Assembly: GCA_037127315.1 (NCBI GenBank)
Contig: JBBBDQ010000754.1
Coordinates: 1,771,001-1,835,000, forward strand
Origin: Ascarosepion bandense
Taxonomy: Eukaryota > Mollusca > Cephalopoda > Sepiida > Sepiidae
DNA: 64,000 nucleotides
Direction of reading: 5' to 3'
Shown: one piece after another, positions 53,200 through 64,000 of the stretch
Layout: each line of letters begins with the position of its first letter
How positions within the stretch are numbered: the stretch's first letter is position 1
Translations under genes and position numbers: made by a program
Notes under the pieces: model-generated
What the model was told of the DNA's origin: nothing
The model's input: the letters and a program-made list of their open reading frames with translations, nothing else
The model's database searches: none

Positions 53200-53799
53200 T
53201 CATGATAGATAGCACTATTTAGAGCATAAACAGTGCGTTCAAGTATAAAAATATACCTGTCAACCCGTTTTAACGTCTGTCTCTATTGTGTATTTTAATC
53301 GATAAATATACCACATTGTACAACTAAAATTTTCAAACGCGTAGATTGATATATATATCCATTGAAAAAATAACAAAACCGTAAAACGGTGTGGATAAAC
53401 AAAAAAAAAATCTAATTAATATAAAAATATTAAATGTATAAAAATAGAGAGCTCCTCCAGAGCAATATGAAATATAGAGAAGAAAACTCAACACATAATT
53501 GAACGGTTACGAATCTAGAATTTGTTTTAGCAGCTGTAAATACTGCAAGCTTCATCTTTAAACCCGAAAAATCCATTGTTGCATTTAACTCAGAATATTA
53601 AAAAAAAATTGGCACAAAGAGTAAATATGTTTGGTAAAGGGTAAAAGTGTATAATGTTAAGCATTGTATTAAAAGATACCAAAAATGTCTCATAAATCAA
53701 AGAACGCATACACCATTTTGCACATATACAAAAAATATAAAAGGAGAAAATATACAAAATATACAACAAAAAAGAAAAAAGCTATAATCATATATATAT
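53200..53799. other. Unassigned AT-rich stretch
   Basis: Nothing recognised. Confidence 0.5.
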
Positions 53800-54676
53800 T
53801 TTTTTTTTTTTATAAGCGTTTCACCCCGAGCAAGGCATGTCACTGCCACTACTGTGCAGGGGGCTACGTAGAGAGGAGAAAGGCTGATTAAATATAGGAA
53901 ATGACAGAGGGTGGGTGATAGACGGGTAAGAATACCGAGAATGAGGGTTAGGTAGATGAGAGTGTTGTGAGAATAGTTGGGAGTTAGTGTGATAGGAGGT
54001 GTCTATTGACCCTACATTTAAACACCTGGAGATTGTAACTGTCGGGAAAGCAGACTTGTGGAAGAGAGTTCCACAGGCGGGAAGCGCGAGAAAAGAAGCT
54101 GTTGGAGTAGAATTTACGGTTACATCTTATTTGTTTAACTGTAAAAGGGTGGGACCTAGTTGCTAATCTAGTATCTCGTGTAAATTCGTGCTTAGGCGGC
54201 GCCAGTGATCTAAGCTCATCGGAGAAGAAGCCATGAAAGTACTTGTAGAAGAGGCACAGAGAAGCCACATCATGCCGGTGTGAGAGCGGCTGCAGCCGGT
54301 CTGCCAAGTCAGTATCAACCACGTTACAGATCCTCCTTTGTATTTTGTCAAGAAGCCCAAGGAGAGCAGCAGGGGCACCCGACCAGATATGGCAGCAATA
54401 TTCAATTCACGGGCGGATGGTAGATTTGTATATGTGCAGAACAGATTCAGGTGGGAAAAATTTCCGGGCCCTGCACAGGGAGCCGACTTTCATAGCGGTA
54501 GATTTGGCAATGGATTCAATATAGTCATTCCATTTGAGGTCCGCCGAGAGTGTAAGGCCAAGGAGGCGTAGTATTTTACTCTCTGGGAGACTAGCCTGTC
54601 CCATGCTAATGGGAGGTAGATGCGATTGTCTATGGTGATTAGTTGATAACAGCTTTGTTTTGGAGGTATAAAATTA
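53800..54676 (-). mobile_element. Jockey/CR1-type LINE 3' part, subfamily B
   Basis: Poly-T at 53800. Open C-terminal frames at 53984-54322 and 54407-54604 (GQASLPESKILRLLGLTLSA, KSTAMKVGSLCRARKFFPPE), separated by a frame break near 54400 (54163-54405 overlaps in another frame). 5'-truncated. Close relative of 22021-22681. Confidence 0.9.
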
Positions 54677-55124
54677 AACACACAAATTTGTAATAATAAA
54701 AGGCCAAATATGCACACAATAATATATACACAATAATATTATATACATATTATAATACTATATACACAATAATAATACAAAAATAAAAATAATCAAATTA
54801 AAAACGAAATACAAATAAAGCTGTAAAACTAAAGAAAGAAAAATTGTATATAGCATAATATAAATTATATTATATATATTATATATATTACATATATTAT
54901 AAATTACCTCCACTGATTTTAAATTTAAATTTTAAAAATAAATAAGTAATCTTCAACTTTAAAATTAACTTTAATTGAAAGTCATAAGATTAAATTTTAA
55001 TTCCCGAAAGAAAAATACACTGGTATTATTTAACCCGAAATTATATTGATTTTAATCTAATTTTTTTTTAAATCAAAAAAATTAAGATAAATTTCCCACC
55101 ATTTTTGATTTATTGACACATTTT
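54677..55124. other. Unassigned, very AT-rich
   Basis: Nothing recognised. A short ATTATATA-type palindromic patch lies at 54855-54905. Confidence 0.5.
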
Positions 55125-55820
55125 GTCAACACTATGTTAACAGTAGGTTTTCGGATAGTGATTTCAAACTTAAGATAAAAGAAATGGGTGATTTATATTT
55201 CCCAATGAGTCCTGCGTTGAAGTAATTAAACAAAAGTTTGCAAGTATTTAAAATTTTTTAACATTTCAGGGATTTACGTGAAGTGGGGTTAAGAGAGGTA
55301 AAAAAAAATATTTTTATAAAGATTTTTAAAAAATAATAATTTTCAAAGTAATTTCATTCATTTGTGAATGAATACTGAAAGTTTCATTACAATCCGACAA
55401 TTATTTGATTTTTGCAAGAATTTCCAAATTAATGTGTTTTTAACCTAAAAAAGTGGCAAATGCAAAAAATTGGTCAACACTATGTTAACAGTAGGTTTTC
55501 GGATAGTGATTTCAAACTTAAGATAAAAGAAATGGGTGATTTATATTTCCCAATGAGTCCTGCGTTGAAGTAATTAAACAAAAGTTTGCAAGTATTTAAA
55601 ATTTTTTAACATTTCAGGGATTTACGTGAAGTGGGGTTAAGAGAGGTAAAAAAAAATATTTTTATAAAGATTTTTAAAAAATAATAATTTTCAAAGTAAT
55701 TTCATTCATTTGTGAATGAATACTGAAAGTTTCATTACAATCCGACAATTATTTGATTTTTGCAAGAATTTCCAAATTAATGTGTTTTTAACCTAAAAAA
55801 GTGGCAAATGCAAAAAATTG
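55125..55820 (+). repeat. 348-bp perfect tandem duplication
   Basis: 55125-55472 and 55473-55820 are the same 348 bp, each starting GTCAACACTATGTTAACAGT and ending GGCAAATGCAAAAAATTG. I see no difference between the copies. AT-rich, no open frame. Confidence 0.9.
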
Positions 55821-55821
55821 G

Positions 55822-56608
55822 CGTCTATTGTAAAACAGTAGTAAACGTTTCTTAGCCGCTAAAATCAATCAAAACAAAAATTCTGCCAAAATTTCGAAAA
55901 TGTTAGAATGGATTAAAAAATTTTAAAAAATAATTAAAAACTACTTTGAAGTTTCCTTTTAATAATAATATAAACATTTTGAGGAAAAAAGTTTGTTTTA
56001 TTAAGTTTGGAACCTTTTTTATTCATACTATCTGCCTTTGTTATAGATCCGAGTGGAGGTACCTATTTTTAATTGTTTTGTGGGATAGGAAGTTAGGAAT
56101 TAAAGTCAACTTTCTTCTTCTCTTTTGCAAAAATTCACTAAGACGTGTGAAATATAGTAACAACTAATTAGCAATCGGAAAAAAATTAAAAGCTGAAAAC
56201 AAATAATTAAATATTCAACAAGAAAAATTTCACAAAAATAAGAAAAAAGATCCACAAAAAAATAGATTCTCAAAAATAATCATAAATCTAAAAAAGTTCG
56301 AACATAACAAAAAGGAAAAGATAAAAAAAGAATAACAAATATAAAAAAGAACCAATATAATAAAAACTAAAATTTAAAAAGTCACAAGTGATTAAATATC
56401 ACAAAAATAAAACAAAATATTTAAATATAAATAAAGGATAAATATGATAAATAAAAAAATCATGAAAAAAATATGATTTTATTTATAAAAAAAAGAAAAG
56501 TTATAGAGCCAATTCACAACAGAGAAAGAACAGCTAAATTTACTTGAAAATTATTGGTAAGAAAAAAAAATGCCGGGTTCCTGTAAACAGGTAATATAAT
56601 TTTTTTTA
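55822..56608. other. Unassigned A-rich stretch
   Basis: Extremely A-rich from 56170 to 56560. No gene recognised. Confidence 0.5.
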
Positions 56609-57626
56609 ATTTTTTTTTAACCATCTCACCCCAAGCAAGGCATTCTACTGCCACTATTGCGCAGGGGCTTACATAGGGGAAACTAATGAGAAAGAGGGGT
56701 TAGTTATAAGAAATGTCAGGAGCAGGGTAATAGACGGATGAGGATACCGAGGATTGGGGTGGAGTAGATGGAAAAAAGAACTTGAGAGAATGGATGCGTG
56801 TTAGCATGATAGCTGATGTCTATTAACCTTACATTCAAATTACTGGAGATTCTAGCTGTCGTGGAAGCAAGTATATGGAAGGGAATTCCACATATGGGAA
56901 GTGCGTGAAAAGAAGCTGTTAGAGTAGAAATTGCGTTTACATTTTGTCGGTTTCACTGTAAATTTGTGGAACCTATTCGCTAATCTAGTAGCTCGTGTAA
57001 ATTAATAAGTAGGAGGCACCAGTGATCTATCGTTTATTGGAGCAGAAACTGTGAAAGTATTTATAGAAGTGGCACAGGGAAGCCACGTCATGCCGGTGAG
57101 ACAGCGAATGCAGCCGAACTGCCAAGTCGGTATCGATCACATTCCAGATTCTACGCTGGATTTTGTTAAGAACCCGGAGGTGAATAGCGGGACCAACCCA
57201 CCAGATGTGGCAGTAGTATTCAATACATGGCTGGATGGTAGATTTATATATGTGCAAGCTGGACTCAGACGGGAAAAAACTTCCTGGCCATGTACAGAAA
57301 ACCGACTTTCTTAACAGCGGATTTATCAATAGATTCGATATTGTTATTCCACTTGAGGTCCGCTGATAGTGTGAGGCCAACGAGGCGTAGTTTTAACTCT
57401 CAGGGAGGCTAGCCTGTTTCATGCTAATTGGAGGTAGGAGCGATTGTCTATGATGGTCAAAAGAGAGCAGCTTCGTTTTGTAAGCCTTTAAATTTACGAG
57501 CCATTTCTACCCCAGTCTACCATGGATTGGAGGTCCTTCTCAAGCTCGGTAGCGAAGTTCACTTTATCAAGCTCAGCAGATTTTTGATCGAGGCGAGAGT
57601 AAACGGTGGTATCGTCGGCGTACATA
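56609..57626 (-). mobile_element. Jockey/CR1-type LINE, subfamily A, diverged
   Basis: 3' end with CACCCCAAGCAAGGCATTCT. C-terminal coding is broken (57027-57380 keeps SESSLHIYKSTIQPCIEYYC, RRIWNVIDTDLAVRLHSLSH). The right side reaches the MYADDTTVYSR codons at 57595-57626, where it is truncated. Older than the 16737 copy. Confidence 0.88.
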
Positions 57627-57699
57627 AATTTATTTTTTTGTGACAGCATTTAGAAATAATTTTATCACGTTGATTTAAAAGCTGGTTATTAGCACTAAA

Positions 57700-58079
57700 C
57701 TTAACTATGTTTACTTTTTATCTTAGCATAGTCTTGTAGATTTGGAAGTTGAACGCAGGTTAGTAAATTCAGGAATACTATTAGTAAGAAATAAATATAT
57801 ACAAGTCTTGAAATGAAGTCGTTGGAAATAGTATATCCGTATATATTATTTTAGCTGAGTGGAGCTCAGAGCTAGTCTGACTTCTGATGCGGTAGTCTCT
57901 GGGTAATTTCGGTAACACGTATCAGTTCCGATACTCTCCGATAACTCGCACGGATCTCTATGATTACTCTCTTTTGCCAACTGCAACTACTGTTCTCTCT
58001 ATGGCAAGTGTATATGTACACTCAGTCGAGTACATTATCATAAACAAAAAAAGAGGAGATCCCACAACACAAAGGTAAA
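57700..58079 (-). repeat. Dispersed repeat, candidate solo LTR
   Basis: The minus strand begins TGTTGTGGGATCTCC and shares ordered blocks with 61280-61604 (TATGATAAT.. ACTCGACT, CTTGTATATAT.TATTTCTTA, CAACTTCC/CTTGCATTCC). No coding. The TG start and length suit an LTR; the other end and target duplication are not determined. Confidence 0.4.
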
Positions 58080-58132
58080 CTTTTATTTCTAACGCTAATT
58101 GAAGTTTGTGATTATCCTATAATAGCCTATTC

Positions 58133-58650
58133 GAAATTTCAAAATATATTTTTCTCCCTTTCAGCAGAAATATTTAGATAGAGCTGTCTTGGATTTAAGG
58201 TGAGGCCTAGAGATGGAAAATATATGATTATAAAATATGTGTTTTCAAGGACCAGCAGAAATTTCAAAATATATTTTTCTTTCTTTCAGCAAAAAATATT
58301 TAGATAGAGCTCTCTTGGATTTAAGATGAGGCATAGCGATTGAATATATATGATTATAAATGCTTTGTTTTCAAGGTCCAGCAAAAATTCCAAAATATGT
58401 TTTTCTTTCTTTTAGCAAAAATATTTAGATAAAGCTATCTTGGATTTAAGAGAGGCCTTGAGATGGATTTTATATGATTATATAAGCTGTCTTTTCAAGG
58501 TCCAGCAGAAATTTCAAAATATATTAATCTTTCTGTCAGCAGAAATATTTAGATAGAGCTGTCTTGGGTTTAAGATGAGGTATGGAGATGGAATGTATAT
58601 GATTATAAAAGCTGTGTTTTCAAGGTCCAACAGAAATTCCAAAAGATAAA
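58133..58650 (+). repeat. 125-bp tandem repeat, about 4.1 copies
   Basis: Units start near 58133, 58258, 58384, 58508 and 58633 (partial). Each has GAAATTTCAAAATATATTTT, TTTCAGCA.AAATATTTAGATA, GAGCT.TCTTGGATTTAAG, ATATGATTATA and TTTTCAAGGTCCAGCA. Copies differ by about one base in ten. Stops in all frames. Confidence 0.9.
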
Positions 58651-60085
58651 TTTATTTCTTTATCATTATCGATAGTAAAACTAGTTGCTTGGTATATATC
58701 AAATTATGAAAATACCTCTTCGTAAAATTTACCTAGACAGTTATGCAAATTAATTGCAACAAAACAAATATCCTATTAGGATCTTTCACACTTTCCCAGA
58801 TCACGTATAGGTCATTTCTAGTCGTTGTTTTTCTCTTCCGATTGCATCTTCGTTTATGTTTTGAAACCAGTTTGTTTGCTCGCTTTAATGACACGAGTGA
58901 CAATTGAAAGGTTGACACTAACAATTTTCGTGATCTCTCTGTAAGCCCTGCCCGTGTGTTCGTGCGGCGGTATAATTTTTGCACGCTTCCATGAAGTAAC
59001 GTTTATAGCAAACAATGGCCGTAACATAAGTAATCGACAGTCGATACGATATTGTCTGGGTGTAATAAAAATAATCTGATGTAATCACGGATGACACAAT
59101 ATCTTTCAAAGCTAAAGAATATTTCATCATCCTCTCCGAAAATAAATTCATATTAATGCAAACTACTGCAAATGGTGTAATCCGAGAAAAAATAAAAATC
59201 GATTATATCCTGAAACTCCTGTAAGTCTAAATCTGACTTTACGGTGAAAGAAAGAAGAGAAAAAGAGTTGTTTCGATTTTATTTACAGAAAGATGGATGA
59301 GCTCTTGGAGAATAATGAAATCGCATTCTTTGAAGTTAATATAGAACTAAAAACAAAGAATTTCTCAATTAGCTGTATTAATTTACAACTAAGAACTTTT
59401 ATCTTCTAAACTATGTTAGCCAATTCCCGGTAATATATAAAGTAGCAGTAATAAGGAACATTTTAAATAGGGCACACCAAAATTCCTCCGCCCAAACAAT
59501 ATTTTTGATCAAACTAAACATAAAGCAAGCAATAGTCAACAATAACTTTTCAAAAATACATCAATGATAAACGAATACATTTATTCTTGCAAATATTCCC
59601 GACACCAGTATTAAAAATATCAACATGTTTTTACTGCAACAGAAGCGCAATAATTATAAGCAGGAAAAACTTTCTTTCCGAAAAACTTTAAACAACGTAG
59701 TTCTACCGTAAAAAACAAAAAAACATTTAAAATCTATAATATCTTACAGAAAATGGAAGACATTGTTTCTAATCCAAATAATCCAATCAATTCTAAACCA
59801 GCGATGACTAATAGAGTGAATGAATTTCAATTGCCACAAATCAGTTACATATATTAGACACACAGCCTTCTCTTTAGTGGACGCTTTACCGGCCACCTAT
59901 TCAACGAAAGTGCCATAGATAAAAAAAATATCGAAATTATTTTCCCATTATTTACTTCACCAATCTTCGGGGTCAGCATAATTCTGCCCAAATGTGCCCA
60001 CCTGAAATGCCTTTCTACCAGTATAATACTGAAAAACAGAAAAAAATACTGTCTTGACACTTGGCAGTAAGCCTCATCACAATTT
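58651..60085. other. Unassigned 1.4-kb stretch
   Basis: Several minus-strand frames (58733-58984, 58918-59151, 59854-60090) show no recognisable domain. No repeat recognised. Confidence 0.45.
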
Positions 60086-60200
60086 AACATATATATATAT
60101 ATATATTGAGGAGATTTATATAAATTAAGTGAATTATCTGAATTTCTGTTTGTTTAACATTATTATTTTTTAATGGATAATCGTATATGAGTGGAAAGTC

Positions 60201-60203
<3 letters not shown>

Positions 60204-60242
<39 letters not shown>
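60204..60242. repeat. (TA)n microsatellite
   Basis: About 19 TA units. Further tracts lie at 60346-60386 and 60725-60776 (about 20 and 26 units). Confidence 0.95.
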
Positions 60243-60245
<3 letters not shown>

Positions 60246-60341
60246 AATATCTAACCTAGAGAGCCAACGAACCTTTTTTTATCACCATTTGTTCCTTCTG
60301 CGTATGTGCTCGGAGGGTTTTTCGAAACGAGTATAACGACA

Positions 60342-60389
<48 letters not shown>

Positions 60390-60628
60390 GGATATATTTA
60401 TACTCATGTAAGTGTCGTGTACTTATGTCATTAGCTTTACTTTTAAATACCCACAATTATTATCACGGTGATTGCTTGAATTCAAATACTAAATGTATGA
60501 GAAGTTGTAACACCCGAGATAATACGTAGTCGGCATTATGATAACAGCTCCCAACAGCGAGTAATTTCATGGCTGTCAGCCAATGTATTAAATAATGATA
60601 AAAAATTCCCTGTTGATGTCATGACATT

Positions 60629-60721
60629 TGTTTAATCATTTCACTCCAAGATGAGAAATGAGGCCACTAAGACGGAAGGGTTTGTTACGACTTGAAGAGA
60701 ATTAATTAAAGAAGAGAAAGG

Positions 60722-60726
<5 letters not shown>
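60629..60726 (-). mobile_element. Jockey/CR1-type LINE 3' UTR fragment
   Basis: TTTAATCATTTCACTCCAAG followed by a degraded UTR (GCCACTAAGACGGAAG). Very short and ends at a TA tract. Confidence 0.45.
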
Positions 60727-60780
<54 letters not shown>

Positions 60781-60837
60781 GAAGGGAATGGACAATAAAA
60801 GCAATAGAATTAATTTGGATTTTCATTCTTGATGATT

Positions 60838-61252
60838 TTTTCTTATAATCATATCGCTCCAAGCAATGTATTTTTCTGCCACTGTTTTGCAGGGGCTTAT
60901 ATAGAAGAAAAGTTATGAGAATGTGTGACAGGTTATAGGGGTGTCAGGAAGCGGGTAAGAGAACGATGAGAATACTGATGAGTGTGGAGTGGACAGAGAA
61001 AGGATAATATTGACTTTACATTTAAATTCTTGGAGATTATATCTGTCGGGAAATCAAGTAAATGGGAGGGAGTTCCACTTGCGGGAAGTGCGAGAAAAGA
61101 ATCTGTGGAGTAGAATTTGCATTTACAATTTCTTGGTTTCACAGTAAAAAGGTGGGACCTAGTTGTTAATCTTGTGGCTCGAGTAAATTTATATATAGGG
61201 AGCACCAAGTGAGCTATGTTCAGATCTGGGATATGAAAGTGTTGCTGATCCG
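60838..61252 (-). mobile_element. Jockey/CR1-type LINE 3' end, subfamily D
   Basis: ATCATATCGCTCCAAGCAAT, UTR, then coding remnants (on the minus strand YKFTRATRLTTRSHLFTVKP and a shifted LPASGT.. end). 5'-truncated near 61252. Related to 11918-12103. Confidence 0.8.
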
Positions 61253-61279
61253 GTTGAGGGACCGCACAAAAATAATACA

Positions 61280-61604
61280 CAATAAAACAGATATTTGAGA
61301 TAATAAAATAGAACATAAATATTACAAACTGGAATGCAAGTTAGCAATCCAGAAATACGATTAGTAAGGAATATATATCTATACAAGTCTTTGAAGTGAA
61401 GCCGTGTTGAAAAAGTAATATTATTGTGGCTGAGTGAAGCACACAGGTACTATGCCAACTGACGCGGTATTCTCTGTGTGACTTCGGTATCGTTCGGTAA
61501 CTTACGGACCACTCCTGTTGTCTCTAACGGATCTCATTATGGAAGGAGTATATGTAATCAATAGTCGAGTCTATTATCATAGATAAAGGGGAGGTCCCCC
61601 AACA
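61280..61604 (-). repeat. Dispersed repeat, candidate solo LTR
   Basis: The minus strand begins TGTTGGGGGACCTCCCC; homologous to 57700-58079 over ordered blocks with much divergence. Both copies lie next to a LINE on the same strand. Confidence 0.4.
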
Positions 61605-61639
61605 AAAAGTTTACCTCATCTTTCATATTCTTCTGATCT

Positions 61640-62850
61640 ATCACCAACAGCTGATCATTTCTTTTTAAACACAAAAGAAAATGCAAAACTTTTAGCAAAT
61701 CACTCAATAAGTCCAGGGTCTAACATATCTAACATATAGATAACGCCAGTAATAAGACATTTTATATGATTTTTGTGAATCACGAACCTTTAAGTGGAAC
61801 CTGACAAAATTTGAGCCCAATTGGCTTATTAGTTTACTACTGTGAAGCTTCTGTTGCAAATTTTCAAAACAATGGAAAACCTAAATTTTGTGTGTTGATA
61901 AAGCATGGCTATCTAAGGGAACAAATACGTTTCATGCAAAGCAGTAGCTCCATAAGAGTTATACCAACTCTGCTCTGTCGGAAGCAATGGGTAAGAGGTG
62001 GTATTCTGACTTTAAACACGGTCGTGTAGACACAAATTTTGCTGAACGCTTAGGTAAACACAAATAAATTCCTAAAACACTTATTGGCGGATCGTAAATT
62101 AAAGTTGCGTGAGATAACACCAGAGTTGAACATATCAGAAGGCAGTGTATTCACCATTTTGCATAAACATTTGTCAATGGACATAGTTGGAGAACGAGAA
62201 TGCCACGTATGCTCACAGTCGATCAAAAATAAAAAAAAAACGCTTCGACGATTCAGAGCGTTATTTTTGCAACTTTTTCAGCGGAACAAGAAGTAATTTT
62301 TGCGTAAATATGCAAAAAACGATGAAACATAGATCCACCACTTCACTCCGAATTCCAGTGGAGAGCAGCAAGTGAAATCTGTCCAAAGCGACCAAAGACA
62401 AAACCATAAGCAGGCAATGTTTCTGGCCTCCGTATTTTGGGATGCGCAAGGTATTTTGTTCATCGATTCTCTTGTGAAAGTAAAACCATCAATAATGAAT
62501 ATTATATAGCATCGTTAGTGCATTTAATGAAAAAAATTGCCCAACAAGTCTGTCACAGATGATGAAGAAAATGTGATCTTTCACTAACGCAACGCACATT
62601 ATCACAAGTTGATAACACTGAGGAAAAAACGACATGAATTGCACTTCAAATAGCTTCCGAATCTACGCTAATCTCCAGCGATTGCTGGCTGTTTGTAAAC
62701 CTCAAAAGAATGCTTCAGGGAAAGAGATTTGACTCCAATAAAAAAAGTGATATCGGAAATCCAGGCGTATTTGGAGACCAAATACAAATATCTCTACAAA
62801 AGAAGGATTCGAATTGTTAGATGCCTTGGAACAAGTGTATCACCCTAGAA
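61640..62850 (+). mobile_element. Mariner element, second family, decayed
   Basis: Holds a plus-strand transposase remnant from about 61870 to 62835. Inverted repeats were not identified. The wording differs from the mariner at 12962, so this is a separate lineage. Confidence 0.65.
61870..62835 (+). pseudogene. Mariner transposase, decayed
   Basis: Pieces in order: GKPKFCVLIKHGYLREQ (N-terminus); in another frame KRWYSDFKHGRVDTNFAERL (62000-62050); LADRKLKLREITPELNISEG, SVFTILHKHLSM (second helix-turn-helix, 62082-62180); MLTVDQK-like and RRFDDSERYFCNFFSGTRSN (62205-62300); VFWDAQGILFID (62435-62465, around the second catalytic aspartate); and a YLETKYKYLYKRRIRIVR end. The MDETWIHH motif is scrambled at 62320, so the first catalytic aspartate is lost. 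Many shifts. Confidence 0.75.
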
Positions 62851-63069
62851 CACAGGTTCCCAACCTTTTTGCTGCGATTAACCCAAAATACAATTTCACT
62901 ATTATGTTTGTTTGTTTTTTAGGCTTAATGACTTATCAATCCTTATGGGATCATTTTAAGGTCATAACCAGGGATTTTGGGGTAAGGTTATTTTATTTTT
63001 ACAACGTTTTTCTTTTCACGATTCATTGGGATTTGTTTTTAAGAGCAGGGTCCCCAAGTCCTACCCTTG

Positions 63070-63349
63070 TTATTTAACCCATAACTGGAGGGAATGGACG
63101 GATTAATACCTTTCCCAAGGGTACCAGTGCTTAAGTGAATGCAGGGTATTCAACTGGAATTCGAACTCGGCTCACTGATTTCTCTTTCCGAGCCGATATC
63201 CACTGCACCACAACGCACATCCGTCACTATACGCTTACAGCACCTGGTATTCCCAAGCGGCCACCCATCTAAGTACTGACCAGGCTCAACGTTGCTTAAC
63301 TTCGGTGATCGAGCGAGAACCGGTGTATTCAACGTGATAGGCCGTAATC
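63070..63349 (-). mobile_element. 5S rRNA-tRNA chimeric SINE
   Basis: Minus strand, 5' to 3': a 117-bp 5S rRNA-like head (63233-63349), an 18-bp linker (GTATAGTGACGGATGTGC), then the family X tRNA-like segment (GTTGTGGTGCAGTGGATATC, B box GAGTTCGAATTCC) and body to GGGTTAAATAACAAG. The family's hairpin tail is missing. The head carries the 5S internal promoter and the next part the tRNA-type A and B boxes, so the element would have two kinds of polymerase III promoter in a row. Confidence 0.8.
63233..63349 (-). repeat. Near full-length 5S rRNA sequence as SINE head
   Basis: Starts GATTACGGCCTATCACGTTG, contains CGATCACCGAAGTTAAGCAA (box A/intermediate region), GTCAGTACTTAGATGGGTGG (box C side) and ends CAGGTGCTGTAAGC. 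Only scattered differences from an animal 5S rRNA. It lacks a free 3' end, so it is a SINE part and not a 5S gene. Confidence 0.75.
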
Positions 63350-63479
63350 CTTCACTATTATCTATTACCCCAATGAACAAATACCCGTAATGTAGGAAAA
63401 AAAGTAATCATATTTTCATACATCAAAAACAGACAAAGTTAATGAAATTTATTTAATACAATAGTACCAATCTATAATA

Positions 63480-64000
63480 ATCAGAGATATAGTAGCCGTG
63501 ATCTAGCCGATATTCTTAATGTGAGTTTTGAGCTTGTATTTGCCTGTGCCGATGCTAGTTTATTTATTCTTGGCTTTGTGACTGAAAGGGTTATTCGGGC
63601 GTCGTTTGCCACGTTGAGTCTGCTACGTTTCTTGGTCTTCATTCCAAGGACACAGTGTAAAATTATAAGCTGATTGCCTCTTCCCAAACCAAACACCCAT
63701 TACCCCCAAAATATGGGCTCATTACCCCACTGGGTTAATTCACCCCGGGGTTGGGAACCATGACACAAATAAGAGACTCTCTTGATGAATACAGTTGAAT
63801 TTTGCCTAAAAGTTGTTTTATTATATAGACCCGGGATTTATTGAGTGAAAACCAAAGGTAGAATAAGCTTTCAAAGATTTTGTTACACCACAGCCAATAT
63901 GTTTTATCAACGAGTAATAAATTATCTCGTCGATGAATGACAGAGATTCATAGATGCTCAAGGATCGAATTTAACTAATTTCAATATTTCTGCAGTTAAT
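63480..64000. other. Unassigned end of window
   Basis: Apart from the possible hAT-like right end at 63745-63768, nothing recognised. Confidence 0.5.

Larger units (their letters stand above)
62850..63768. mobile_element. Possible hAT-like non-autonomous element
   Basis: The left end CACAGGTTCCCAACC..TTAACCC and the right end GGGTTAA..GGTTGGGAACCATG are imperfect inverted repeats resembling hAT termini. A SINE (63070-63349) lies inside. No matching 8-bp target duplication was found, so this is tentative. Confidence 0.35.

Noticed and set aside
63233..63349. Functional 5S rRNA gene.
   Set aside because: It continues directly into a SINE, lacks a T-run terminator at the expected place and has substitutions. 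It is part of a SINE.

Overview
The window reads as repeat-dense, AT-rich intergenic or intronic DNA of an invertebrate animal. I recognise no host protein-coding gene, no intact tRNA or rRNA gene, and nothing bacterial. Nearly every open frame with a recognisable product is a piece of a transposable element, and most other frames are translated (TA)n tracts. The mix of families (jockey/CR1-type LINEs, RTE, Penelope-like elements, mariner, Helitrons, Gypsy LTR elements, several tRNA-derived SINEs, long TA/CA/GA microsatellites) suggests a mollusc, most likely a cephalopod such as an octopus. That assignment is inference from the repeat repertoire and was not tested by search.

Layout. 1-5.3 kb: jockey/CR1 LINE tails, a Gypsy LTR with leader, TA tracts, a Penelope-like element with an inverted head and an RTE fragment. 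5.5-9.3 kb: SINE, non-autonomous Helitron and two opposed RTE copies. 10.7-14.7 kb: LINE tails, a mariner whose terminal repeat has become a 49-bp tandem array, and a Helitron. 15.3-18.2 kb: SINEs of two families and a LINE copy with a reverse-transcriptase domain. 19-25 kb: Penelope tails, a Helitron, and SINEs with tandem 236-bp tail units. 25.2-30.2 kb: the best-preserved LINE C-terminus, then a decayed Gypsy element (LTR, primer site, gag, protease, RT) carrying two LINE insertions. 30.5-31.6 kb: a foldback element and a Helitron. 32.7-39.1 kb: a Helitron descended from an autonomous copy, interrupted by an LTR element with a gag remnant and an env-like frame, and by a SINE. 40-49 kb: SINEs, a 5S rRNA-containing SINE, a 22-bp minisatellite, LINE tails and another Penelope element. 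49.8-54.7 kb: reverse Helitron and two LINE copies, one with RT. 55-58.7 kb: a perfect 348-bp tandem duplication, a LINE tail and a 125-bp tandem repeat. 60-64 kb: LINE tails, a second mariner and a 5S-tRNA chimeric SINE inside a possible hAT-like element.

The most interesting biology is in how the repeats are built: a SINE whose head joins an almost full-length 5S rRNA to a tRNA-like promoter, SINE tail modules with conserved hairpins, terminal repeats expanding into satellite, and a Helitron whose coding region has been reduced to its N- and C-terminal ends. LINE subfamilies are called A-D here by their 3' untranslated ends: A ends in a block with AATAGTGGCAGTGGAATGCC, B with AGTAGTGGCAGTGACATGCC, C with CATCAGTGGC, D is more diverged. 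All share a final GCTTGGGGTGA-like block followed by a short A-rich tail.
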